Source: CADCWK01 sp964244115 (GTDB lineage: Bacteria > Chloroflexota > Chloroflexia > Thermomicrobiales > UBA6265). Taken from it: a stretch of DNA of 64,000 bases. The position numbers were made by a program, and so were the translations under genes. Below the pieces are notes generated by a model. The model saw only the letters and a program-made list of their open reading frames with translations. It was not told the origin of the DNA and searched no databases. Shown here in pieces: positions 35,751 to 43,893 of the stretch (position 1 is the stretch's first letter; every line of letters starts with the position of its first letter). The stretch is taken from contig CAXTHM010000003.1 in NCBI GenBank assembly GCA_964244115.1, positions 1 to 64,000 on the forward strand, read 5' to 3'.

Positions 35751-35775
35751 CGATGATCATCTACTAGCGATGATC
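35742..35775 (+). repeat. 17-bp tandem duplication across the glnA stop
   Basis: ATCTACTAGCGATGATC occurs twice in direct tandem (35742-35758 and 35759-35775). The first copy contains the glnA stop TAG, and the second repeats it just downstream. Confidence 0.95.
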
Positions 35776-35800
35776 ATCTGAAGGCAAGCGACGAGGGAGG

Positions 35801-35840
35801 GGGGGTAGTGGGATTGATCCCGCTACCCCCTCTCTTCATG
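35801..35840 (+). terminator. rho-independent terminator of glnA
   Basis: GGGGGTAG-T-GGGA pairs with TCCC-G-CTACCCCC around a short loop (35801-35830), giving a 12-bp stem with one mismatch, followed by TCTCTTCATG. Position 50 bp after the glnA stop and the moderately T-rich tail support a terminator. Confidence 0.75.
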
Positions 35841-36160
35841 CGCCACACGTTTCAACGAGTCGCCCGTCCCGGCACGACTCTGCCCCACTCAACGCAGATC
35901 ATCCGAACCGATACATGCTTCGATCTCGTCAGCATCACGATCCCCGTCCAGGCCGGCTCGACCGGCCCGTCGGATACGCCATGACGACCAGTCCGCGACG
36001 AGCATTCGACGGGAAACGCTTGGAATGGGGTCCGAATGGACCCGGTCAGGAGCACCATGACGCTCCCTCCACGGTTCACGACTCACGCTACACTGCTCGG
36101 TGAGAGGTCAACGGATCGTCGGCGTGAGCAACGTGGGCGTGAGCAACGGAGGAGGGACGA
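35841..36160. other. intergenic leader of the three-gene operon
   Basis: A 320-bp stretch with no supported gene. Two direct copies of GGCGTGAGCAACG (36121-36133 and 36136-36148, 15-bp period) lie directly in front of the GGAGGAGGG ribosome binding site of the next gene. Confidence 0.55.
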
Positions 36161-36892
36161 ATGTCACGCCAGTACCCGAATCCGTCGGTCGTCGAGGCCA
36201 TCGTCGACTTTAGCTTCACGCCTGGTCCTGAGTGGAACATCACGGTTCCAGGTCGGATGTACGATCGAGTGGCAGCCGACTATCCCCTGCAAGAGCCCGT
36301 GTATCCCGAGTTCGGTTCACGAACGACATCCTTCTTCCAATCACGAGGATTCCCGTTCGTCGACCGGATTCGGCTCAAGGCGTCTGATGAGACGCGATTG
36401 TTACAACTCGGTCGTGATCGTCTGATCCTCAACCAGTTGCGACCATATCCAGGGTGGAACAGACTCAAGCCTCATGTTCTGGGCATCCTCCATCACTACA
36501 CCGCGGTGGCTCGTCCCACAGGACTCGATGAGGTATCCGTCCGCTATATCAACCAGATCGACGTGACGGCTGATGTCCCACTCGCTGACCTGTTCACCTT
36601 TCGTCCGGTGATCGAAGGGCAGTTGAATACGCGACTTCGAGAGTTCTCTCTTACGAGTACGTTCACATACGACGACGGTGATGAACTCGAAGCGCAACTG
36701 ACCGCCATCGAACCGACCGAGGGGAGTCAGCAGTCGTTCGTGCTCGACCTCGATTTCCGGGCTGGACCCGATCACCTTCTGGCTCTCGATCGAATCGACG
36801 AGTGGCTGGATCAAGCCCACGGACAGATCGAATCAGCCTTCGAACGGATCATCCATCAGTCAGTGCGAGACATCATGAGTAGAGAGGGCTAA
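36161..36892 (+). CDS. TIGR04255-like protein
   Basis: A 243-residue protein. The start RQYPNPSVVEAIVDFSF and the central LGRDRLILNQLRPYPGWNRL match the pattern I know from TIGR04255, a sporadically distributed family of unknown function. No membrane segment or enzymatic motif is seen. GGAGGAGGG precedes the ATG by 4 bases. It is the first of three tightly packed genes (3-bp gap, then an ATGA overlap), so the product probably acts with the next two. Codon use is less GC-biased than in glnA and the later photolyase genes, suggesting transfer. Confidence 0.75.
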   Translation: MSRQYPNPSVVEAIVDFSFTPGPEWNITVPGRMYDRVAADYPLQEPVYPEFGSRTTSFFQSRGFPFVDRIRLKASDETRLLQLGRDRLILNQLRPYPGWNRLKPHVLGILHHYTAVARPTGLDEVSVRYINQIDVTADVPLADLFTFRPVIEGQLNTRLREFSLTSTFTYDDGDELEAQLTAIEPTEGSQQSFVLDLDFRAGPDHLLALDRIDEWLDQAHGQIESAFERIIHQSVRDIMSREG

Positions 36893-36895
36893 TCG

Positions 36896-37387
36896 ATGAC
36901 GACACTCATCGCGCCGCTCACACCCGAGCAATCGGTGCGATCGCCTTATGACTACATCGCGGACTCGTTCTTCCACGGGAGCGAGGCAGTGTCGACTTCG
37001 GGGCGTGCGGCTCAGGAGCGCCGACGCTTGCGTCCAGATCGGACGTCAACGTCTCAACAAGCCTATCGCTACTGGCAGGCCATTCACCTCGTGTTCGATG
37101 AAGTGGATGACTCGCTCCTCGACACACTCCGGTTCCGTCCTCAAATCGGCGACGATGTGCTCAGCATGGCCTTCTTCCTGGATCGGTTCTTCCCGATTTC
37201 GGCGACTCTGGCGATTCGGGCGTCCGACGATGAGACGAGCCTGGCAAGACAATGGTTGGTCATCGTGAGGACATCCATGCCGCCAGAGCAGGCGTTCGAA
37301 CGATTGAATCGATTCGACGACTTCTGGGAAGCTCGTCCATTCGGCCAAAAGGCTGATAGCGTGGTTGCAACCGTCGAGCTGACATGA
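36896..37387 (+). CDS. hypothetical protein, middle gene of the operon
   Basis: A 163-residue soluble protein that I do not recognise. It is mixed alpha/beta by composition, with LDTLRFRPQIGDDVLSMAFF followed by SATLAIRASDDETSLARQWLVIVRTS in the centre. No signal peptide, Cys motif or nuclease motif is visible. It starts 3 bp after the TIGR04255-like gene, and its stop overlaps the start of the HEPN-like gene (ATGA), which implies translational coupling and a joint function. Confidence 0.75.
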   Translation: MTTLIAPLTPEQSVRSPYDYIADSFFHGSEAVSTSGRAAQERRRLRPDRTSTSQQAYRYWQAIHLVFDEVDDSLLDTLRFRPQIGDDVLSMAFFLDRFFPISATLAIRASDDETSLARQWLVIVRTSMPPEQAFERLNRFDDFWEARPFGQKADSVVATVELT

Positions 37388-37752
37388 ACCCATTCGCATG
37401 GACTGACTACCTCGCATTCGCGAAGACGATCCGGCAGGATCCTGGTGGTGAGACCGCAGAGCGGGCGGCCATCAGCCGGGCGTACTACGCATGCTTTGGC
37501 GTCGCGAGCGACTGGGCCAGGACCGATGGCCTGGTGACCGCGACCAAGGGCCCTGGCTCTCATGCAGACGTTTGGGTGTGGTTCAAGAGGCACCGCAATA
37601 CATCCCTCCGCCCGATCGGTCGAGAGGGATTTCGACTGAAGGACTATCGAGTCAAAGCCGACTATAACGCGGTCTACCCACGCGTCTCAGATGAGGCAAC
37701 GCTCGCCCTCCTGCTTGCCGATCAACTCATGACCCGGCTCGACCAACTCTGA
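37384..37752 (+). CDS. HEPN-like protein
   Basis: A 122-residue helical protein. The segment ERAAISRAYYACFGVASDWA near residues 25-45 matches the conserved helix of HEPN proteins of the PF05168 type, and YRVKADYNAVYP near 85 resembles the RxxADY segment of their third helix. The canonical RNase motif R-x4-6-H is not evident, so catalytic activity is uncertain; it may be a binding or structural HEPN. HEPN proteins are common toxins or effectors in defence and toxin-antitoxin loci. Its ATG overlaps the stop of the previous gene by 4 bp. Confidence 0.65.
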   Translation: MNPFAWTDYLAFAKTIRQDPGGETAERAAISRAYYACFGVASDWARTDGLVTATKGPGSHADVWVWFKRHRNTSLRPIGREGFRLKDYRVKADYNAVYPRVSDEATLALLLADQLMTRLDQL

Positions 37753-37911
37753 TGAACTGTCAGTGGGCGATGCTCCGGAGATCGAGGGGTGATGTCGTTC
37801 GTACTATGGGACTGGGGCGACGCCCAACGACGCGGCATGGACACTGCTCTCCCGCGGTGGGCGCGGGATGCGCTCGATCGACAGCAGCGAGGGCGAATCA
37901 GGGTGCGTGGC

Positions 37912-38094
37912 GTGAAGAAGCAGGATCTGCCGACGAAGCGGTGCGCGACCTGCGGCCGGCCGTTCACCTGGCGGAAGAAGTGGGCGAAGGACTGGGACGA
38001 GGTCCGCTATTGCAGTGATCGCTGCCGCATCCACCGTCACGACGCGCCCCTTCCCACCGGGACTAGATCGCGGGCCGGGCGCCATGATGCGTGA
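37912..38094 (+). CDS. DUF2256 zinc-ribbon-like protein
   Basis: A 60-residue protein with KKQDLPTKRCATCGRPFTW then RKKWAKDWDEVRYCSDRCR, the DUF2256 signature with two CxxC-type pairs likely to bind zinc. DUF2256 genes are often found near photolyase/cryptochrome genes. I chose GTG 37912 because family members begin with a short basic segment, and AGGG lies 8 bases upstream. GTG 37903 is an alternative, and the frame is open to 37789. The 3' end overlaps the next gene by 11 bp. Confidence 0.8.
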   Translation: MKKQDLPTKRCATCGRPFTWRKKWAKDWDEVRYCSDRCRIHRHDAPLPTGTRSRAGRHDA

Positions 38095-38938
38095 GCCGAC
38101 CGGTCCGGACCCAGCCCAGGGCACCGACCTCGAGCGGGACTTCGCCGACCACGACGCCCTCATCGCCTACCTGTGGGAGCAATTCCCCGGAGCCGCGGCA
38201 CAGGACGACCACGTCGCGCCGATCCGGGGCGGCCGGGCGGCGGCCGAAGAGCAGCTCGCCACGATCCGGCCCCGCGAGTACGCCTGGACCCGCAACGAGA
38301 CCACCGGCGACGTCACCCGGCTCTCGGCCTACATCCGTCACGGCGTCCTGTCGCTGGCCGAAGTGCGCTCCGCCGCGATCGACCTCGTCCAGCGGCGCGG
38401 CGATGTCCGCAAGCTCATCCAGGAACTCGCCTGGCGGGACTACTTCCAGCGCCTCTACGCCGAGCAGGGCGACGGGATCGTGTGGCAGAACCAGGAGGAC
38501 TGGAAGACTGGTTTCGGGCCGGACGACTACGCCGACGAACTCCCCGAGGACATCCGCGTCGGCGCGTCGGGGCTGCCCTGCATCGACGCGTTCATCGCCG
38601 AGCTGCGCCAGACCGGCTACCTGCACAACCACGCCCGGATGTGGCTGGCCGCCTACATCATCCACTGGCGCCGGGTCGACTGGCGACCGGGCGCGGCCTG
38701 GTTCCTGGAGCACCTGCTGGACGGTGACCCCGCCTCGAACAACCTGTCGTGGCAGTGGGTCGCGAGCACCTTCAGCACGAAACCATACATCTTCAATCGC
38801 GAGAATCTCGAGCAGTACACCGGTGGGCAGTACTGCCGGACTTGCCCGTTGCGCGGTCACTGCGATTTCGAGGGGACCTACGACGAGTTGCAGCGCGAGC
38901 TGTTCCGTCCGATGCCATGGCAGGCGGACCGGAGATGA
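38084..38938 (+). CDS. photolyase/cryptochrome FAD-binding domain as a stand-alone protein
   Basis: About 284 residues made only of the helical FAD-binding half of a photolyase/cryptochrome. Diagnostic segments are LSAYIRHGVLSLAEV, KLIQELAWRDYFQRLY, GLPCIDAFIAELRQTGYLHNHARMW and LDGDPASNNLSWQWVASTFSTKPY. The C-terminus has a Cys cluster, YCRTCPLRGHC, not typical of class I enzymes. No N-terminal alpha/beta antenna domain is present; that domain is encoded by the next gene. Start is ATG 38084 or 38087, overlapping the DUF2256 gene, and the stop overlaps the next ATG (ATGA). Confidence 0.88.
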   Translation: MMREPTGPDPAQGTDLERDFADHDALIAYLWEQFPGAAAQDDHVAPIRGGRAAAEEQLATIRPREYAWTRNETTGDVTRLSAYIRHGVLSLAEVRSAAIDLVQRRGDVRKLIQELAWRDYFQRLYAEQGDGIVWQNQEDWKTGFGPDDYADELPEDIRVGASGLPCIDAFIAELRQTGYLHNHARMWLAAYIIHWRRVDWRPGAAWFLEHLLDGDPASNNLSWQWVASTFSTKPYIFNRENLEQYTGGQYCRTCPLRGHCDFEGTYDELQRELFRPMPWQADRR

Positions 38939-39426
38939 GCGAGGCACGATCGTCTACCGGGCCGGCACCCGAAGATGCGGCGACTGGCGATGCGGTCGTC
39001 TGGGTGCATGGCGACTGCCTGCGGCCGGGCAACCCTGCCCTCGTGGCCGCAGCCGGCTCCCCGGCGATCTTCGTCTTCGACGACGACCTGCTCGACCGCT
39101 ATGGCACCACCTTCAAGCGGATCGTCTTCCTGTATGAGTGCCTCCTGGAGCTGCCCGTTACGATCCGGCGGGGCGATGTCGCCGGGCAGGTGCTGGCGTT
39201 CGCGCGGGAGCATGGCGCCGGGCGAGTCCTGACGACGCCCAGCCCGGCACCGCGGTTCGCGGAGATCAGCCGAACGATCGACGCCACACTTCCCCTGACC
39301 GTGATTCCGGAGGTACCGTTCCTCGCCTACGACGGTTACCTCGATCTGCGCCGGTTCTCCCGGTACTGGAAGGTCGCCCAGCGCTACGCCTACGGTCAGG
39401 CCGGCCTGCCGCTCGACGAGGTCTGA
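38935..39426 (+). CDS. photolyase N-terminal alpha/beta domain as a stand-alone protein
   Basis: A 163-residue protein resembling the N-terminal Rossmann-like (antenna-binding) domain of photolyases: VVWVHGDCLRPGNPAL, IFVFDDDLLDRYG, KRIVFLYECLLELP and GRVLTTPSPAPRFAEI. It lacks any FAD domain. Its ATG overlaps the stop of the FAD-domain gene, so the two halves are probably made together and assemble into one split photolyase-like enzyme with the domain order reversed. Confidence 0.8.
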   Translation: MSEARSSTGPAPEDAATGDAVVWVHGDCLRPGNPALVAAAGSPAIFVFDDDLLDRYGTTFKRIVFLYECLLELPVTIRRGDVAGQVLAFAREHGAGRVLTTPSPAPRFAEISRTIDATLPLTVIPEVPFLAYDGYLDLRRFSRYWKVAQRYAYGQAGLPLDEV

Positions 39427-39468
39427 CCCGATCTCCCGACAGACCTCGCCCGAGAGCGTCCCCGGCCG

Positions 39469-40716
39469 CTATCCCACCGTCGAGACAGCCGGCGGGACGA
39501 CGACCCGCGCCGCGGTGACCTCCGCCCGGCGGACCAGGATCACCGCGGGGATGACCATGAGCACGACCAGGACGCCCGAGAAGACGAACGGGTAGGCGTG
39601 GTCCAGTTTGTAGAGGACGGCGCTCAGCCAGCCGACGGCCGCCGCCCCGGCCGTCGCCGAGGTCGCGAACACGCCCTGGACCCGGCCCATCATCCGTGGG
39701 TCGGCGATCGTGGTCATGTAGGCGTCGATCGCCGGGGCGGCGAAGGCGACGACGATCCCCTCGCAGACCCCGATGATGAGCAGGACCAGGATCGAGTCCG
39801 TCAGCCCGTAGCCCGCGACGAAGACCGACAGGAGCAGGCTCGTCACCAGCAGCAACCGCCAGCGCGGCCGGCGGGAGGCCGACCGCCCCGCGACCGACGC
39901 CAGGACCAGCAGCGGGATCGAGAAGGTGCTGTAGGTGATCCCGACGATGATATCGCTGCCGCCGAGGTCCGAGACGTAGATGCTCCAGATCGCCGTCGCC
40001 AGCCCGCCGGGGACCTGGATCGCCGCGCCGAGCAGGTACGCCCCGACCAGCGGCGATGCCAGCAGCACCGCGAGGGCGCGACGTCCGGACGCGATCGGGG
40101 CGTCGTGCACGACGTGATCGGTGACGATCGGCCGGCGGAACTCCGGGAAGCTCCGCCAGACGAGGACGCCCAGCACGACCGCCCCGACCGACGCCGTCAG
40201 GAACAGGGTCCGCGAGCCGGCCAGCTGGATGATGAAGCCGCCGATCAGCGGCCCGCCGAAGATCCCGCCGAAGAACGCGGCGTTGAAGCCGGCGAACGCC
40301 TCGCCGCGCTGGTCGATCGAGGAGACGTCCGCGACCAGGGCCCGCAGCGACGGCAGCAGCGCCGCGATCGCGAAGCCCTGCACGATCCGGAGGAGGATCC
40401 AGACCGGCGAGCTGTCGGCCAGGGAGAACCCGATGCAGGCCAGGCAGAGCAGCCCCAGCCCGGTGATGATGATCCAGGAGCGGCCGAGCCGGTCCGACAG
40501 GACGCCGAACGGGACCTGCAGGGCCACCTGGGCGAGCAGGAACGCCGCCGCCATCACGCCGATCGTGCCGAGCGGGACGCCGCGCTCCTCGGCGATCAGC
40601 GCCAGGAACGGCACGACCATCCCCTCGACCGTCCCGGCCAGCAGCGCGATCAGGAGGACGGAGCGCAGCCGGGGGTCGCGCAGGATCACGGGCAACTGGA
40701 CGGGCCGGCGCAGCAT
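39469..40716 (-). CDS. MFS transporter
   Basis: A 415-residue major facilitator with about 12 hydrophobic helices. The loop 2-3 motif is GVLSDRLGRSWII, and the central loop is basic and hydrophilic. The pattern, with LLRIVQGFAIAALLPSLRALVADV in helices 4-5, is that of DHA1-type drug or sugar efflux proteins; the substrate is unknown. I place the start at ATG 40716 (or GTG 40719 just before), because the 63 codons upstream to 40905 are Pro/Arg rich and not membrane-like. It is convergent with the split photolyase genes. Confidence 0.88.
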   Translation of the reverse strand: MLRRPVQLPVILRDPRLRSVLLIALLAGTVEGMVVPFLALIAEERGVPLGTIGVMAAAFLLAQVALQVPFGVLSDRLGRSWIIITGLGLLCLACIGFSLADSSPVWILLRIVQGFAIAALLPSLRALVADVSSIDQRGEAFAGFNAAFFGGIFGGPLIGGFIIQLAGSRTLFLTASVGAVVLGVLVWRSFPEFRRPIVTDHVVHDAPIASGRRALAVLLASPLVGAYLLGAAIQVPGGLATAIWSIYVSDLGGSDIIVGITYSTFSIPLLVLASVAGRSASRRPRWRLLLVTSLLLSVFVAGYGLTDSILVLLIIGVCEGIVVAFAAPAIDAYMTTIADPRMMGRVQGVFATSATAGAAAVGWLSAVLYKLDHAYPFVFSGVLVVLMVIPAVILVRRAEVTAARVVVPPAVSTVG

Positions 40717-41013
40717 CACGAACACCTTGTCACGAGTCAGCGGCCGTACGGGGACGACGGCGGAAGGGGCAGGGGACGGGTGGGCTCCGGGGACCGGCGG
40801 CAGTGCCCGGTGTCGGAGATGACGGGATATCTGGAATGGCACTGCAGGATAAACGATCCGCCCGGTCATCCGTGCCCCGACACGATGCCCGACCACCAGA
40901 CTCACCGGTCATCCGCCCCGTGGGCGTCAGGCGGGACGGGATACGGTACGATTGTCCGTACACCCTGTCCGCCATGATCGACGTCGTGTCCCGACCGGCG
41001 TCAGGAGCTACCG

Positions 41014-42807
41014 ATGTCCGTGATGACCAGAAGCTGGACGACCCCGGAACCGATCGTCGGCGACGCCTGGCGCGCGCTCCACGCCGACCCGGTCCTCGCC
41101 GAACTGCTCTGGCGACAGGGGCTCCAGGATGCGGAGGCGGTCGCGGACTTCCTCGATCCCTCCGTCCACGCGCCGGAGGATCTGCTCGTCCAGGCGGTCA
41201 AACTACCGAACTTCGACGCCGCCGTCGCCCGGGGCGTCCGGGCCGTGCGACAGCGGGAGAAGGTCGCCGTCTTCGGGGACTACGACGCCGACGGCACCAC
41301 TGCCGCCGCGATGCTGACCCTGTTCTTCGGGCAGGCCATCGGCCTCGGCAGCGTCGAGACCCGTCTGCCGACCCGCGCGATCGGCTACGGCCTCTGCGCG
41401 GACGATGTCGAGGAGCTGGCCCGTCACGCCGGTCCGGGCGGCCTGCTGATCGTCACCGACACGGGCAGCAGCGATCACACCTGCATCCCGCAGGCGATCG
41501 CGCTGGGGCTGGACGTCGTGATCCTCGACCACCACCAGATCGGGGACGATGAAGCCGACGGACCGGCCGGAGCGACGACCGTCTCCGCCTACCTGCGGCC
41601 GGAGACGACCCCGCGCGACCCGCTCCGCGACCTGACCGGGGCCGGGCTGACCTGGCTGTACCTCGTCGCCGTCGCCGACGAGCTCGCCGACCCGATCCTG
41701 CGCCGGATGGCGGCCGGGCTCCAGGACCTCGCGATGCTCGGCACGGTCGCCGACGTTGCCGACCTGCGCCGCCTCAACCGGCCGCTCGTCCGGGACGGCC
41801 TCCGGGCAGTCCGGAAGCGGGCCCGGCCTGGCATCGCCGCCCTCTGCGCCGCGGCCGGGGTCGAGCCGGCGACGCTGACCGCCCACGAGGCCAGCCGCAA
41901 GCTCGCCCCGCGCCTGAACGCCGCCGGCCGGATGGGCGAGCCGATGCTGGCGCTGAAGCTGCTCTGCGCGGGGGACATGGACGAGGCGACCGGGCTCGCC
42001 AACAAGCTGGAGAAGCGGAACACCGGCCGCAAGTTCGCGATGAACCAGGTGATCGAGCAGGCGAACGCGGCCCTCCAGGCCGGGATCGGCCAGCCCGGCG
42101 GGTTGTCCGACGGCGTCCTCGTCGCCCACGGGGCCGACTGGCACAGCGGTGTGCTCGGTCCCGCGGCGTCGCGGATCTCCGAGGAGCAGGGCAAACCGGT
42201 CGTGCTGCTCAGCGACGACCCGTCGGAGCCCGGCCAGAGCCGCGGGTCGGCCCGGTCGATCGTCGGGTTCGACATCGCCAAAGCCCTGCGCAGCCCCGCC
42301 TGCCAGCAGCTCCTGCTCCGCAACGGCGGCCACAGCGCCGCTGCTGGGATCACCGTCCGGACGGCCGACATCCCGGCGCTGGCGACCGCGCTGGAGGCCG
42401 AGCTGGACCGGCAGCTCCCGCCGGGGCTCCGGGACGGCTTCGGGCACCCGTCGATCGCGCCCGACGCCGAGCTGCCGGCCGACCGGCTGACGCTGGACAC
42501 GGCCCGGGCGGTCAGCCAGCTCGGACCGTTCGGGCAGGGTAACGAGAACCCGCTGTTCTACGTCCGCAACGTGCCGCTCCAGCGCCGGACGCTGATGGGC
42601 CGGGACCCGCAGCGGCAGCATCTCAAGCTGGTCGTCGGGCTACCGGGGATGGCGCCGGCCGAGGTGATCGTCTGGGGGGGCGGCGACCGGCTGGCCGACG
42701 CCGCCGCGGCGCAGTCGGTCGACCTTGCGATCCGGATCGGGATCAACCGCTGGGCCGGCCAGACGAAGCTCGAAGCCATCGCCGAGGACTTCCGGCTGGC
42801 CCGTTGA
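41014..42807 (+). CDS. recJ: single-stranded-DNA exonuclease RecJ
   Basis: A 597-residue DHH-family 5'-3' exonuclease. Motifs are VFGDYDADGTTA near residue 85, VTDTGSSDH near 148, ILDHHQ (DHH) near 170 and the DHHA1 segment LLRNGGHSAAAGI near 435. A C-terminal OB-like region follows with GPFGQGNENPLF. AGGAGC lies 9 bases before the ATG. It acts in mismatch and recombinational repair; no repair operon partner is adjacent. Confidence 0.95.
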   Translation: MSVMTRSWTTPEPIVGDAWRALHADPVLAELLWRQGLQDAEAVADFLDPSVHAPEDLLVQAVKLPNFDAAVARGVRAVRQREKVAVFGDYDADGTTAAAMLTLFFGQAIGLGSVETRLPTRAIGYGLCADDVEELARHAGPGGLLIVTDTGSSDHTCIPQAIALGLDVVILDHHQIGDDEADGPAGATTVSAYLRPETTPRDPLRDLTGAGLTWLYLVAVADELADPILRRMAAGLQDLAMLGTVADVADLRRLNRPLVRDGLRAVRKRARPGIAALCAAAGVEPATLTAHEASRKLAPRLNAAGRMGEPMLALKLLCAGDMDEATGLANKLEKRNTGRKFAMNQVIEQANAALQAGIGQPGGLSDGVLVAHGADWHSGVLGPAASRISEEQGKPVVLLSDDPSEPGQSRGSARSIVGFDIAKALRSPACQQLLLRNGGHSAAAGITVRTADIPALATALEAELDRQLPPGLRDGFGHPSIAPDAELPADRLTLDTARAVSQLGPFGQGNENPLFYVRNVPLQRRTLMGRDPQRQHLKLVVGLPGMAPAEVIVWGGGDRLADAAAAQSVDLAIRIGINRWAGQTKLEAIAEDFRLAR

Positions 42808-43188
42808 ACGCGTTCCTGCCCCGTCTCACCGACCCTGAAGGGACCGGCTGAAGGACATTGGTGGCGGCGGTGGCTTGCTGCCTGTGGTCGTTGCGTCACC
42901 GTGGCAGCAGGGCCGGACGTGACCGGGCAGGCAGATGTCGCTGAGCCGGTACCTTCAGAGCCGGTGATTGGCCGTTCGGTGGCCCGACCATAAAATGGAT
43001 CGGGCTCAGGCGACGATATTGCGAACGTGCCGGATCGAAATCACCTGGAGGTCGTTGAGCGAGCGACCAGCCCTATGGACCGACGAATCGACCTGACTCG
43101 CGCGACCAGCGGTTTCCAAACGAACCACGAATGGATCCGGTTATCCTCTCTGAGCCCGACTCATCTATGATCGGGCCAACGCCGGAGC

Positions 43189-43262
43189 GGTTATCGCCCT
43201 GCGGAGCGCTGGCCGCTCCGGCCGCCGGGCGAGGCCAGCGAAGCGAGAGCCGCCCCCCGCCA
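43189..43262. repeat. partial MITE-like repeat
   Basis: GGTTATCGCCCTGCGGAGCG followed by GGCCGCTCCGGCCGCC and GGGCGAGGCCAGCGAAGCGA. It resembles the right half of the 32754-32956 element (TTATCGCCCTACAGGGCGAT). No second terminal repeat is evident. Confidence 0.45.
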
Positions 43263-43317
43263 ATCGAGGCCAACGACCCGCCCAACCCCCCGTGATCGGG
43301 AGGTCCCCACCAGCGAG

Positions 43318-43455
43318 TGGCGGTTCCGGCGGCGAGACGATCTCGAGGCCGTCGTCAGGCCGGAGTTGCCGAAGGCGGTCGCCGACGGTATCCTCGGGGA
43401 CCACGCCGGGCTGTCAGCCTCCTACCACCACCTCCTGCCGCACCGGACGCAGTGA
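43318..43455 (+). pseudogene. probable 3' remnant of a SAM-dependent methyltransferase gene
   Basis: One frame reads WRFRRRDDLEAVVRPELPKA, then ADGILGDHAGLSASYHHLLPH, and ends in TGA at 43455. This resembles the C-terminus of class I methyltransferases, where an Arg-Asp-x-Leu segment, a Pro-Glu-x-Ala-x-x-Ile-Leu helix and a final Tyr-His strand occur. Nothing upstream encodes the SAM-binding core, so only a fragment is left. The match is short and from memory. Confidence 0.35.
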
Positions 43456-43830
43456 GCGAGACCGACCGCGCGTGACCGGCGGAGACGACGAAACCAGACA
43501 GCGATCTCGCCCCCGGAATCGGCATCGACGCCCACCGGGGCGGATCAGGCGTCGACTGATCGGCTGACCGGTGGTCCCGCTCTCCGTATCGTCTCGTCGG
43601 CCAGCGCGAGCGTGCACGCACTGGGATCCTGGCCGGCGACGGTCCATCCCGGAGACCGCGACGACCAGACGCATGATCACGATTCCGTGAAACCTCCGGC
43701 ATTCGCTGGTATGATCACGAATCAGACCACCCCACCATTGCGACTGCCTACGCACCGGGCCGCCACGCGCGGGGATAGAGAGATATCTGGCCCCTATGCT
43801 GCGGCCAGACGGAGCGGGTGGAGTCGCCCA

Positions 43831-43893
43831 ATGACCATGACCATGACCATGCCCATGCCCACGACCAGAAACCGGAATCGCCCGGGTGAGTGA
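43831..43893 (+). other. possible leader ORF of hexanucleotide repeats
   Basis: ATGACC occurs three times and ATGCCC twice in tandem (43831-43860). Read from 43831 it gives a 20-codon ORF beginning MTMTMTMPMP and ending at TGA 43893, overlapping the GTG start of cheB. GGTGGAG lies about 8 bases upstream, whereas the cheB GTG lacks a good site of its own, so coupling is possible. Confidence 0.35.

Larger units (their letters stand above)
42808..43885. other. long intergenic region with repeat and gene remnant
   Basis: A 1,078-bp gap. It contains a partial MITE-like copy (43189-43262), a probable methyltransferase 3' remnant (43318-43455) and a hexanucleotide repeat/leader ORF before the CheB gene. 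The rest shows no coding or structural signal that I can support. Confidence 0.6.

Noticed and set aside
37384..37752. Active HEPN ribonuclease toxin
   Set aside because: The R-x4-6-H catalytic motif was looked for and not found, so only a HEPN-like fold is claimed.
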